Assembly: GCF_003435815.1 (NCBI RefSeq)
Contig: NZ_QTUV01000002.1
Span: 248,001-312,000 of the forward strand
Source: Dorea sp. AM10-31
GTDB taxonomy: Bacteria; Bacillota; Clostridia; Lachnospirales; Lachnospiraceae
Direction: 5' to 3'
Length of the DNA stretch: 64,000 bases
Shown here: in pieces, positions 36,396 through 44,081 of the stretch
How positions within the stretch are numbered: the first letter of the stretch is position 1
Layout of the letters: each line of letters begins with the position of its first letter
Position numbers and translations under genes: made by a program
Notes under the pieces: generated by a model
Database searches by the model: none
What the model was told of the DNA's origin: nothing
Seen by the model: only the letters and a program-made list of their open reading frames with translations

Positions 36396-37669
36396 AAGTA
36401 TTGTCCTCCCAGTATTTTTCGCATCTTCCGGCATTTCTTTTCCAAAGTTGATTTCTTCGTGTACCAACTGTCATAGCCAACGCTAATGCTCATATTTTCC
36501 GGCGTAAATATCTCATTTGCCAGTTGTTTTAATTCTTCAACTGTAACATTTTCATATTGGCGGATAATCTCTTTCACTTCATATGCAGAACTACCCTGTG
36601 TAAACACACTTTCCGCAATATACTGATTATATTCGCAAGAGTCATCCCATAGTCCCGGCTGGAATGTATGAAATCCAATCACTTCTTCTCTGTCTTTTTC
36701 GGATAAATTTTCTTTTGCTTTCTGAAGTGTCTTAGCAAAACAGATCATGGAATCTGGCAGATCTTCTTCTTTGACTGCATAATCAATTTTAAATCTGGCA
36801 AAATTTGCAAAATTTTCTATGCTGCCAAAGACATCTCCTGTCCAGCCCTTTTTATCCTTTAATTTCCATTGTAACTTTGCTCCATCTCCATTTACGAATA
36901 TGTTCATCAGCATATCCACAGCAAACGGATTACATTCCCGTAAAATATCAAAAGAAACACTCATATCACACAGACTGTAGCCGCAATCTACAAGCAAATC
37001 ATCTTTCTCCGTCCGCTTGCCGAAATGTTTCGGGAGCACATCTTCCATCTCCGAAGTATAAATGCCCTGTCGATTGTCAACTGCTTCTATTTGCTCGATT
37101 TTATGACTGATTTCCTCCTGTACTTCATTTGTGAAATTCCCCGTCATGATAAATACAGCATTTTCACTGCAGAACAGTTTGTTTTTGTATTCATTTACCA
37201 TAGTGGCATCTATCTTCTCAACATCCTTTTGCCGCCCCATGATTAATTTGGCAAATGGCGTGTTCCGATAGTATTTCCGGTGCGTCTTCTTATCAAAAAA
37301 ATACACGGATTTCTCATCTATCTGACGCAATACAACACGCTTTTCTGCTTCTACTTCCTCTTCCGTGTAGTCATATTTTTGCAGAATTTTTAACAAAAGA
37401 TCTGCCGCATCGTTAATTTTTTTCAGCGGTGTCTGAATATAGAAACCGATCATTTTCTCATTTGTAAAACCACGCAGATCAAATCCCTGCCTGTTCAGAT
37501 TCCGGTAAAGCTCCTTCATCTTCAGCGTATCCAACCGCCGGAAGATCATATGTTCCAGTAGATGTGAAATACCTCTGTTTTCTCTGTTCTCAACTATATT
37601 CCCACCGTGAAAATACAGACCTGCCACGCAGGAATGCGTGTGCTGCATTGGAATAAAATATTTTTTCAT
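36392..37669 (-). CDS. M16-family (insulinase-like) zinc peptidase
   Basis: 425 aa, a two-domain M16 protein. The inverted zinc motif HLLEH (HxxEH) lies about residue 36 with the distal Glu in EEEVEAEKRVVLRQIDEK. The second domain (about 230-425) lacks the motif, as expected. No signal peptide. M16 enzymes of this size cut small proteins or peptides, sometimes as heterodimers or in maturation of ribosomal peptides. Here no second full M16 gene is present, but a fragment of one survives at 38359-38402. It follows the 215-aa membrane protein gene by 16 nt and overlaps the small membrane protein gene. The region is AT-richer than its surroundings. Confidence 0.88.
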   Translation of the reverse strand: MKKYFIPMQHTHSCVAGLYFHGGNIVENRENRGISHLLEHMIFRRLDTLKMKELYRNLNRQGFDLRGFTNEKMIGFYIQTPLKKINDAADLLLKILQKYDYTEEEVEAEKRVVLRQIDEKSVYFFDKKTHRKYYRNTPFAKLIMGRQKDVEKIDATMVNEYKNKLFCSENAVFIMTGNFTNEVQEEISHKIEQIEAVDNRQGIYTSEMEDVLPKHFGKRTEKDDLLVDCGYSLCDMSVSFDILRECNPFAVDMLMNIFVNGDGAKLQWKLKDKKGWTGDVFGSIENFANFARFKIDYAVKEEDLPDSMICFAKTLQKAKENLSEKDREEVIGFHTFQPGLWDDSCEYNQYIAESVFTQGSSAYEVKEIIRQYENVTVEELKQLANEIFTPENMSISVGYDSWYTKKSTLEKKCRKMRKILGGQYL

Positions 37670-37685
37670 GTTCTTCTCCTATAAA

Positions 37686-38333
37686 TCATATCTCATCAGT
37701 TGCCTTCTCGTATAAATGTTCCACCTGTTTATCAGCATCTCTGAACCGAACACATAATAATACGAGAAACAATAAAATCACAACACCGCAGAATATACTC
37801 ATAACCGGAATTACTCTTAAGATTCCATATAGCATCCCGCATATAAAGACAAACGCTACAATTAGCCACGCAGAAAATACTCGTTTTTTCCATTCTTTTA
37901 CTTTCTTTTCCAGCTCTTCTTTTCCAACTCTTAGATAATATAACTTTTCTAAATTTTCTTTACATTCAATCGTAACGACATAACCTTTTGATGGACTGCT
38001 CCCAACGCATGATAACTTTAATGCAGTATCTTCCCGAAATTCACCAGATATTTTCGTACCGATCAAACCAGATTCTCCATCCAGAGGGCTTCCTATATCA
38101 CCATCCAGCAGATAGTATAATCCCCACAGAAAATGATCCAGAAAATTGCCTGCTTCTTCTGGCTCTTCGTAAGAAACAGCAACCAGAATTTCTGTCTTGC
38201 CATACTCTGGCAAATCTATGTCAGTCACACAGTCTTCGCCTTCCGATAAATCGATACTCAGAATATTCTGGCTGCACTGCCATAATTCAATTTTGACTTT
38301 CTCTTTAATGTATGATTTGATTGTAATCTCCAT
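37686..38333 (-). CDS. Membrane-anchored protein of unknown function
   Basis: 215 aa. A soluble, acidic beta-rich N-terminal part (about 1-145), a Lys/Glu-rich helix (about 137-150: GKEELEKKVKEWKKR), two close membrane helices (about 152-172 and 175-193) and a short charged tail. No family recognised. It stands first in a three-gene unit with the M16 peptidase and small membrane protein, so may be their partner or substrate. That is inference from spacing only. Confidence 0.7.
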   Translation of the reverse strand: MEITIKSYIKEKVKIELWQCSQNILSIDLSEGEDCVTDIDLPEYGKTEILVAVSYEEPEEAGNFLDHFLWGLYYLLDGDIGSPLDGESGLIGTKISGEFREDTALKLSCVGSSPSKGYVVTIECKENLEKLYYLRVGKEELEKKVKEWKKRVFSAWLIVAFVFICGMLYGILRVIPVMSIFCGVVILLFLVLLCVRFRDADKQVEHLYEKATDEI

Positions 38334-38358
38334 ATGTACCTCGCAGGTTATTTCTATC

Positions 38359-38402
38359 CCGGCGTAAATATCTCTTCCGTCATTTTTTTAACTCTTCATT
38401 TG
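38359..38402 (-). pseudogene. Fragment of an M16 peptidase 3' end
   Basis: About 44 nt closely match the M16 gene at 36499-36543, including the shared GGCGTAAATATCTC. Translated, it reads EELK-(frameshift)-MTEEIFTPG against EELKQLANEIFTP in the intact protein. A one-base indel in a poly-A run breaks the frame. It is too short to function and suggests a lost second copy. Confidence 0.55.
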
Positions 38403-38438
38403 ACGAAATAACCAACCTTTTCTTTAATTTTAGATTGG

Positions 38439-38555
38439 TTATTTCTTATATTTTGTTGAAACATATTGCTCCACATATGTTATTAATTCTTTTGCTGTTT
38501 GAATTTGTTCTTCCGCTTCGTCTTTTGTTACAATGTAAAAATTAGGCTGCTTCAA
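38439..38555 (-). pseudogene. C-terminal remnant of a HEPN-domain gene
   Basis: An open stretch of about 38 codons directly after the nucleotidyltransferase gene, without a start codon, reads FYIVTKDEAEEQIQTAKELI and on to a Lys-rich end. This is the typical C-terminal helix of HEPN proteins partnered with MNT nucleotidyltransferases. The first two thirds of a HEPN gene are absent. It probably marks a deletion that left the MNT gene alone. Confidence 0.65.
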
Positions 38556-38883
38556 ACAATTTCACTCCCTCTTTCATTACATTTGTACAAAACGGATATA
38601 CATCAACCCACTTTTGAAAATGTATTTCACTTTTCGCTATCGGCTTAATATCAAGATCATGATCCATATTGAACTCAAATGTCTCCCCAGACAAGTCATG
38701 CCGATACTGCTTAATATCCATATCCGACATATCCAGCAAAATCATAATATCTATGTCAGAATCTTTCGTATAATCACCTCTTGCATAAGAGCCATACAAA
38801 ATCACTCTTCTTAAATGATTTCCATATATTTTTTGCAATATCTCTGTATATTGTTCCAACAAGATTTTTGTATTTGTGAACAT
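38542..38883 (-). CDS. MNT-type nucleotidyltransferase domain protein
   Basis: 113 aa. Pol-beta fold with GSYARGD and DSDIDIMILLD, the nucleotide and metal-binding motif (G[S]x9-12DxD). Proteins of this size usually act as antitoxins that adenylylate a partner HEPN RNase toxin. Here the partner survives only as a 3' fragment immediately downstream (38439-38555), so this gene is an orphan. ATG has GGAG 7 nt upstream and a promoter at 38934-38962. Confidence 0.88.
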   Translation of the reverse strand: MFTNTKILLEQYTEILQKIYGNHLRRVILYGSYARGDYTKDSDIDIMILLDMSDMDIKQYRHDLSGETFEFNMDHDLDIKPIAKSEIHFQKWVDVYPFCTNVMKEGVKLFEAA

Positions 38884-38933
38884 ACTGGTGCTCCGTTCTC
38901 AAATTCATAATTAAAAGGATTCCCTATAATTTT

Positions 38934-38962
38934 ATTATAGCTGGAATATACAGGTTGTACAA
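38934..38962 (-). promoter_or_regulatory. Promoter of the MNT gene
   Basis: Minus-strand -35 TTGTAC (38962-38957), 17-nt spacer, -10 TATAAT (38939-38934). It overlaps the stretch between the propeller-like gene and the MNT gene. Confidence 0.7.
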
Positions 38963-38970
38963 CCGGAGAA

Positions 38971-39900
38971 TCATATCTCATACCAGAACATATAATCACA
39001 GCCTCTGACTGCTATATACCGATTCCCAACAAATTGAATTTCACACCAGCTAAGCTCTGAATCTTTCAAAGTAATTTCCCGCTCACATGCTTCTTTTTCG
39101 AGAGAATAAATGTATACTTTTGAGGTCTTCCCCGGTATCACATAAGCGCATCGCTTTCCATCCTCGGAAAATGCAAGCAAATCATTTATTTCAGTCAGTT
39201 TTCTAAAGCTATCCATTTTTCTGCTATCTTCTAATTTTACCAGATATGATTTCCAAGCCGGCGCAAAACATCCACGAAACCAAATTTTTTCTTTTCTGTC
39301 AAATGCATAATCCCAAAAATCCTGATCTTGCTCCATTTCATAGCGCATGAACATTTTCCCGCTTCTAAGCCATGCCAGCTCCTCCCAGAATACTTCTCTC
39401 CTATTTTCTTCGTATATCTTTCTATAACACAGCAAGTAATCTTTTTTTCTCTTGTTATAAAGAATCTGCAATAAATATGTATGCTCTGATTGCCAGACAA
39501 CCTCTTCCCTGTAATCTTCATTTATATGAATTATCGTTAAAACAGCAGTGTCTTTTTTATCAGAATACAAGCCTGAATATACAAGTTGTTCCTGCTTATT
39601 GTATATCATATTTGTCGATTCACTTCGTACAAAATATCGTTCCTCATTCCATTTGATCCTTTTCACTAATTCTAAGGATGGTATTTTCAGCACATCAATA
39701 AATGTTGTATCTTTCCCCATCGCGAACAATGTATCTTCTACAACTAAAATCTGCGCATAATAATACTGCGGATTATCTCTTTTCAATATCTGATCAAATG
39801 ATTGGTTATAAACACGGATTGAACGCGTATACAGTTCAATATAATACAAATTCTTATATTCAACAATCTGCCATGCTTTATCATTATATACAAAACTCAT
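38971..39900 (-). CDS. Propeller-like protein of unknown function
   Basis: 309 aa, no signal peptide. Rich in aromatic and beta-forming residues, with repeating strands such as NLYYIELYTRSIRVYN, TFIDVLKIPSLELVKRI, KYYAYVIPG-like CAYVIPGKTSKVYIYSLE and NRYIAVRGCDYMFWYEI spaced about 45-50 residues apart, which suggests a WD40-like beta-propeller. No known family can be named. It lies alone among other low-GC accessory genes, 47 nt after the membrane protein gene at 39948. Confidence 0.65.
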   Translation of the reverse strand: MSFVYNDKAWQIVEYKNLYYIELYTRSIRVYNQSFDQILKRDNPQYYYAQILVVEDTLFAMGKDTTFIDVLKIPSLELVKRIKWNEERYFVRSESTNMIYNKQEQLVYSGLYSDKKDTAVLTIIHINEDYREEVVWQSEHTYLLQILYNKRKKDYLLCYRKIYEENRREVFWEELAWLRSGKMFMRYEMEQDQDFWDYAFDRKEKIWFRGCFAPAWKSYLVKLEDSRKMDSFRKLTEINDLLAFSEDGKRCAYVIPGKTSKVYIYSLEKEACEREITLKDSELSWCEIQFVGNRYIAVRGCDYMFWYEI

Positions 39901-39947
39901 TGGCTTTCTCCTCTGCTTTCAGTCGGAAACTGTCTCTCTAACCTCTA

Positions 39948-40454
39948 CTATCTTCTAAACGTTGTATCTTCTTCCCTCATGATAAATTTTACACCCACAA
40001 AGTCTTCTGCTCTGATTCCCTGATGTTTTCTGCCATCTGCAACAACATATGGCGGGCAAAATTTTCGGTCGGCATAGAGCCTTTTCCCATTTTTCAGATA
40101 AACACGCACTTCATACAATATATAAATCATTTCTTTTATATCATCTTTTGATACAACAATTACTTCTTCCGGCAATTCAAAACAAATATCATTTCCATTT
40201 ATGATTACTTCGGCAATGAAATTGTAATCTTTGAACTTTATTATTATTACAATCATCAAATTTGCGACTATAAACCAGCCGCACAGTGCAAAAGTCGCAT
40301 CTCCTCCGTACTTTACAGCCAAAACAAAAAACACAATATTTAATATAAATATTCCTTTTAAAATTTTCTTACCTATCCGAAGTGCTCTCGCATGTGTCCA
40401 TGGATCTGACTTCGGTCCAAAAATATTTATAAGTAGCTTTTTCAGTGATTCCAA
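39948..40454 (-). CDS. Membrane protein of unknown function
   Basis: 168 aa. Two close hydrophobic helices (about 33-50 and 57-73) followed by a soluble beta-rich C-terminal half (about 80-168) with ICFELPEEVIVVSKDDI and VRVYLKNGKRLYADRK. The layout (two helices then a PH-like domain) recalls YcxB-like proteins, as at 31021, but is not close enough to assign. It probably shares a transcript with the propeller-like gene downstream. Confidence 0.65.
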   Translation of the reverse strand: MESLKKLLINIFGPKSDPWTHARALRIGKKILKGIFILNIVFFVLAVKYGGDATFALCGWFIVANLMIVIIIKFKDYNFIAEVIINGNDICFELPEEVIVVSKDDIKEMIYILYEVRVYLKNGKRLYADRKFCPPYVVADGRKHQGIRAEDFVGVKFIMREEDTTFRR

Positions 40455-40530
40455 CTATTATCTCCTTATCAAAAACTTATTCTATTACCTACTTTTTGAC
40501 TCAATGTCTGTTTTTTTTTGTTTAAAGCTT

Positions 40531-40741
40531 GTTTTCTTGTTCAGTTTCTTAGCTCTATTTCTATCTTTTTTAATTTGAGCTTAGAATACTTCCTAATTTC
40601 TTTGGCTTTATTTTGAATATTCTGGATTAAAGCTTAACTCTTAACCAGTTTCTTTGACTTTATTTCGAATTATCTCAACTCAGACTTACTCTTGCAATTG
40701 ATCCTATCAGGTTCATTCAATATTTCGTCATTTTAGGCTTA
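40531..40741. repeat. Degenerate ~52-bp tandem repeat, four units
   Basis: Units at 40531-40583, 40584-40636, 40637-40688 and 40689-40741 (53, 53, 52 and 53 bp). Each ends in GAGCTTA, AAGCTTA, GACTTA or GGCTTA and shares a core like TTTCTTTGNCTTTATTTCGAAT. They fill most of the 358-bp gap at 40455-40812. Related units lie at 35985-36068 and a partial one at 41732-41754. They are head to tail without spacers, so not CRISPR. Confidence 0.65.
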
Positions 40742-40812
40742 TTTCCCCACTTATTTTTATTGACCGAAAAACGAATTTAATGCTTCTTATTAGAAATCTG
40801 TTCAGTGTATTT

Positions 40813-41037
40813 TTACAAAGTTTTCTCATTTACACTCTTCCCCTTAGAATACCCATAATAAAAATCATCCTGATTGACTAGCAGTTTCTTAATCCGAAAA
40901 CACCTTGGAAACTCTTTAAATCCTTGTACCTGCGAACGATATTTCTTCATCACCTGGCGCGCTTTTTTCCAGCTCCCGAAATAACCTATCACTTTAATGC
41001 TTATACCATTCACATGTGTCAACTGATATACATACAT
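40813..41037 (-). CDS. Small DUF7336-like protein
   Basis: 74 aa. MYVYQLTHVNGISIKVIGYF, then SWKKARQVMKKYRSQVQGFKEF and a C-terminal DDFYYGYSKG. The order (beta strand, 'IGYFGSWKKA' helix, 'GF..FP..F.I' and a final 'W/Y..GF' strand) resembles small DUF7336-type proteins as I remember them. Such proteins often stand in immunity-gene clusters. It starts 6 nt after the next gene in its operon, which has the same pattern. Confidence 0.6.
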   Translation of the reverse strand: MYVYQLTHVNGISIKVIGYFGSWKKARQVMKKYRSQVQGFKEFPRCFRIKKLLVNQDDFYYGYSKGKSVNEKTL

Positions 41038-41043
41038 AAATCA

Positions 41044-41577
41044 TCACTCCATCTCATTAAGTCTTATCGCTTTTAATTTCATATCAGAAATACCATAAGT
41101 TTCCTGTAAATGTTTCTTCATTTCTGCTTCTAACTTTGTTTCAAAGATAATCTTCTTCTGCTTTTTATCAAAACAATAGAACTGGTTCTTCTTCCGATTT
41201 TGATACACAAAACATTGTGCATGATCTTCATAATCATGTACTTCATCCATAAATAATGGATCTCCCCAGACATTTGTATCATACATAGCAAAATCATACT
41301 TTATATCTATCTGTTGCAACACAAACCCCTTTTCTACAGTTATTTCATAAGGTTCATAATACTCAATTATAAAACCTTCTTCCCAGAAATCATTTTCTTC
41401 ATTGATCTTTCTTTCGCTAACCCCAAAGCTGTCTTCTTTCCCTGCAAATCTTGGTTGCTTTTTGAATTTCTCCAGCCCTTTCTTTAACTGCTCTTCGGAT
41501 GAGTACACTGCCAGGATTATCTCGTCATCATTCGCCGGATCATCGTCCCAGTAGTTAAATGATAATTCATATAACAT
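41044..41577 (-). CDS. DUF7336-like protein, longer form
   Basis: 177 aa, strongly acidic. The N-terminal 75 residues (MLYELSFNYWDDD, IILAVYSSEEQLKKGLEKFK, FWEEGFIIEYYEP) follow the same pattern as the 74-aa neighbour. A second part (about 80-177) has no recognised domain and ends in a Lys-rich helix. Size, acidity and context fit an immunity or effector-neutralising protein, but no toxin gene lies nearby, so function is open. Confidence 0.6.
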   Translation of the reverse strand: MLYELSFNYWDDDPANDDEIILAVYSSEEQLKKGLEKFKKQPRFAGKEDSFGVSERKINEENDFWEEGFIIEYYEPYEITVEKGFVLQQIDIKYDFAMYDTNVWGDPLFMDEVHDYEDHAQCFVYQNRKKNQFYCFDKKQKKIIFETKLEAEMKKHLQETYGISDMKLKAIRLNEME

Positions 41578-41669
41578 AGATTCACCTCTTTCTCAGATAA
41601 TTTATCTTACATATATAGTAACAATCCACAGCTCCACTTTGTGACATATAATTTCAAAGTTTTTAAAAA

Positions 41670-41713
41670 CAGCAGGGAAATTCTGTTTCATGTATTCAGA
41701 AATTGCCCTGCTG
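41670..41713 (-). terminator. Hairpin in the leuA to DUF7336-like gap
   Basis: CAGCAGGG pairs with CCCTGCTG, with further AATT/AATT and CTG/CAG pairs inside; TTTTT follows on the minus strand. It sits in the 352-bp gap (41578-41929) between two minus-strand transcripts, which also holds a leuA terminator (41848-41897), a conserved box (41809-41852) and a partial 52-bp repeat (41732-41754). Confidence 0.65.
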
Positions 41714-41808
41714 TCGTGCTGTTTATATTATTATCTTTCTTTGATTAAAGCTTATCATTACTGTAAGTATAGCAAAGTTTTGTTGCATTTGGAAGTTTTA
41801 CTTACGGA

Positions 41809-41852
41809 ATCTGCCACTGGAAGCTTCCTCCGGATACTATAACAATTAAAAA
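41809..41852 (-). repeat. Terminator-associated conserved box, copy 2
   Basis: About 44 nt following the U-tract of the leuA terminator. It matches 45842-45884, which follows the mgsA terminator in the same orientation. Shared cores on the plus strand are CACTGG, TTCCTC or TTTCTC, and GATACTAT followed by CA and an A-run. Confidence 0.55.
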
Positions 41853-41897
41853 GCACCTCTCCCATGTCCTTTTACGGAACAACTGAAAGCGGTGCTT
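41848..41897 (-). terminator. Terminator of leuA
   Basis: AAGCACC and GGTGCTT pair around a 33-nt loop, followed by TTT on the minus strand, 33 nt past the stop codon. Confidence 0.7.
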
Positions 41898-41929
41898 CAT
41901 CTTATTTTCTCATTTTATTCTCTTCTTAA

Positions 41930-43918
41930 TTATTTCTGATTGCGGAACTGAATCGGTGTCATGTTGTAAGCTTTCTTGAACATACGATTGAAATGCTCCA
42001 CGTTCTGATAGCCGACTGTGAGTGCAATATTTTCAACGGTCATATTGCTGCTCTTGAGTAATGCTTTTGCTTTTTTCATGCGGATTTTCTTTACCAGTTC
42101 GCCAAATGTCATGCCGGATTTTTCCTTAATATATTTGGAAATATATGGCTTGGACAGGTAGAATTTCTCTGCCAGATCATCCAGTGTCACATCAATATAA
42201 TTTGCCTGAATATAATTCATAATCTCGATCATTCTTGCATCTTTGCATGTATCGGCGCTCCCAATATCTTCCAGCTTGTTGACTGCAACTGTCAGCGCTT
42301 CGATAGATGCTTTGATGATATCTGCATCGATACCAACGCCCCAGAATGGCTTGCCGTTGCAGAGGATTCCGACATAAGCAACAGCTTTGGAAGAAGATCC
42401 CTTTGTCAGAGAATGTTCTTCATAGAAGCTCAGTTCATAGCTAACGTTGAAATACTGTTTCAGTGCGTTGCTGACAGCGTCCAAACGTCCGTTACCCATT
42501 GCTGTGATCGTGCGGTTCTCATTCTGGTGATTGATTGTTACTTCTGCAGTAATTCCATCCGTCTGTTTGAAATGGCACTCGTCTACATGGAATACTGGTT
42601 TTGTATTAATGTAGTTATCAGAGAAGATCTGATATACCCATTCCGGACTCAACTCTTTGTGCGCCTTGTCGGATACGTCTTTTACAAGGTATCCTACCTC
42701 TGCACGCATCTGCTGTGGCAGGTTGATGCCGTGGCTCTGTTTCAGGATGTAGTTGACTCCACCCTTACCGGACTGGCTGTTGATACGGATAACATCGGAA
42801 TCGTACTCTCTTCCGACATCCCTCGGATCGATCGGCAGATACGGAACTGTCCACAGATTGCTCTTGCTCTCTTCTCTGCACTGCATTCCTTTGGCGATCG
42901 CATCCTGGTGAGATCCTGAAAATGCCGTAAATACAAGATCTCCGGCATATGGCTGACGCTCGTAAACGTGCATTCTTGTCAGTCTCTCGTATGTCTCGCG
43001 GATCTCTTTCATATTAGAGAAATCCAGTCCCGGATCCACACCCTGTGAGTACATGTTCATACCCATAGTTACAATATCTACGTTACCGGTACGCTCTCCA
43101 TTTCCAAATAAAGTTCCCTCGATTCTGTCTGCTCCTGCCAACATTCCAAGCTCTGCTGTTGCAACACCGCATCCACGGTCGTTATGTGGATGTAAGCAAA
43201 GAATAACATCATCTCTGTATTTCAAATGTTTATTTACATACTCTAACTGACATGCAAATGTATGTGGCATCGCATTCTCTACGGTTGTCGGAATATTGAT
43301 GATCGCTTTGTTGTCAGCTGTAGGTTTCCATACATCCAATACTGCATTACAAACTTCTACTGCATAATCTACTTCTGTTCCATGGAAACTCTCCGGGCTA
43401 TACTGGAATGTGAAGTTACCATCTGTCTCGTTTGCCAGTTTTAACAATAACTCTGCACCATCTACTGCAATCTTCTTAATTTCTTCTTTGCTTTTCTTAA
43501 ATACCTGTTCTCTCTGTGCAACAGATGTAGAATTATAAAGATGTACAACTGCATGTGGAGCACCTTTAACTGCTTCAAATGTTCTCTTGATAATATGTTC
43601 TCTTGCCTGTGTCAGTACCTGTACGGTAACATCATCCGGAATCATATTTCTCTCGATCAATGTGCGCATGAACTGGTACTCTGTCTCAGATGCTGCCGGG
43701 AATCCGACCTCAATCTCTTTGAATCCGATATCTACAAGCATCTGGAAGAACTCTAACTTCTCTTCCAGACTCATTGGCTCGATCAGCGCCTGGTTACCGT
43801 CACGTAAGTCAACGCTACACCAGATCGGTGGTTTTTCAATATGATCTTTCTTTGCCCAATCGTATGTGACCTCCGGCGGCATAAAATAAGACCGCTGATA
43901 TTTTTCATAATTTTTCAT
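41930..43918 (-). CDS. leuA: 2-isopropylmalate synthase fused to an AraC-type DNA-binding domain
   Basis: 662 aa. Residues 1 to about 552 form a complete LeuA of the long bacterial/fungal type: [11 protein letters not shown] (about 36-46, catalytic Arg and metal Asp), [25 protein letters not shown] (about 242-251, metal His pair), [15 protein letters not shown], then the C-terminal leucine-binding domain (about 435-550). It condenses 2-oxoisovalerate with acetyl-CoA. Residues about 562-660 are a full AraC/XylS HTH domain: [40 protein letters not shown] and [10 protein letters not shown]. The frame is continuous and the last residues are the standard AraC end. Ordinary LeuA stops near 550-570. 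It is a single-gene unit. It may bind DNA and sense leucine, which is inference. Confidence 0.95.
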   Translation of the reverse strand: MKNYEKYQRSYFMPPEVTYDWAKKDHIEKPPIWCSVDLRDGNQALIEPMSLEEKLEFFQMLVDIGFKEIEVGFPAASETEYQFMRTLIERNMIPDDVTVQVLTQAREHIIKRTFEAVKGAPHAVVHLYNSTSVAQREQVFKKSKEEIKKIAVDGAELLLKLANETDGNFTFQYSPESFHGTEVDYAVEVCNAVLDVWKPTADNKAIINIPTTVENAMPHTFACQLEYVNKHLKYRDDVILCLHPHNDRGCGVATAELGMLAGADRIEGTLFGNGERTGNVDIVTMGMNMYSQGVDPGLDFSNMKEIRETYERLTRMHVYERQPYAGDLVFTAFSGSHQDAIAKGMQCREESKSNLWTVPYLPIDPRDVGREYDSDVIRINSQSGKGGVNYILKQSHGINLPQQMRAEVGYLVKDVSDKAHKELSPEWVYQIFSDNYINTKPVFHVDECHFKQTDGITAEVTINHQNENRTITAMGNGRLDAVSNALKQYFNVSYELSFYEEHSLTKGSSSKAVAYVGILCNGKPFWGVGIDADIIKASIEALTVAVNKLEDIGSADTCKDARMIEIMNYIQANYIDVTLDDLAEKFYLSKPYISKYIKEKSGMTFGELVKKIRMKKAKALLKSSNMTVENIALTVGYQNVEHFNRMFKKAYNMTPIQFRNQK

Positions 43919-43948
43919 GTGTATTACCTCTCCTTCTATACAAAACTC

Positions 43949-44005
43949 ATTGAATAATAATCATCAATTTAGTTGTTTATTTTTAACACTCACTTATACT
44001 AACAC
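43949..44005 (-). promoter_or_regulatory. Repeats upstream of leuA
   Basis: An inverted repeat (ATTGA, 10-nt spacer, TCAAT) at 43949-43968, and two direct GTGTTA repeats (minus strand) exactly 16 nt apart at 44005-44000 and 43989-43984. They are possible operator sites for an AraC-type protein. No clear -35/-10 pair was found. Confidence 0.35.
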
Positions 44006-44014
44006 AGCTACATT

Positions 44015-44048
44015 AAAAAGGGAAGTGGTAAATTTAATCACTTCCCTT
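44015..44048 (-). terminator. Terminator of the sodium/solute symporter gene
   Basis: AAGGGAAGTG and its exact complement, with an 11-nt loop and TTTAAT after it on the minus strand, 34 nt past the stop. Confidence 0.88.
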
Positions 44049-44081
44049 GATGTTTTTTAATTTATTGTATTAGATTGTGTC

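Noticed and set aside
38811..38999. A 62-codon frame between the MNT and propeller-like genes
   Set aside because: It covers the MNT promoter and start, lacks a ribosome site and has no family resemblance.
40531..40741. The 52-bp repeats as a CRISPR array
   Set aside because: Units are contiguous and degenerate, with no unique spacers, and there are no cas genes.
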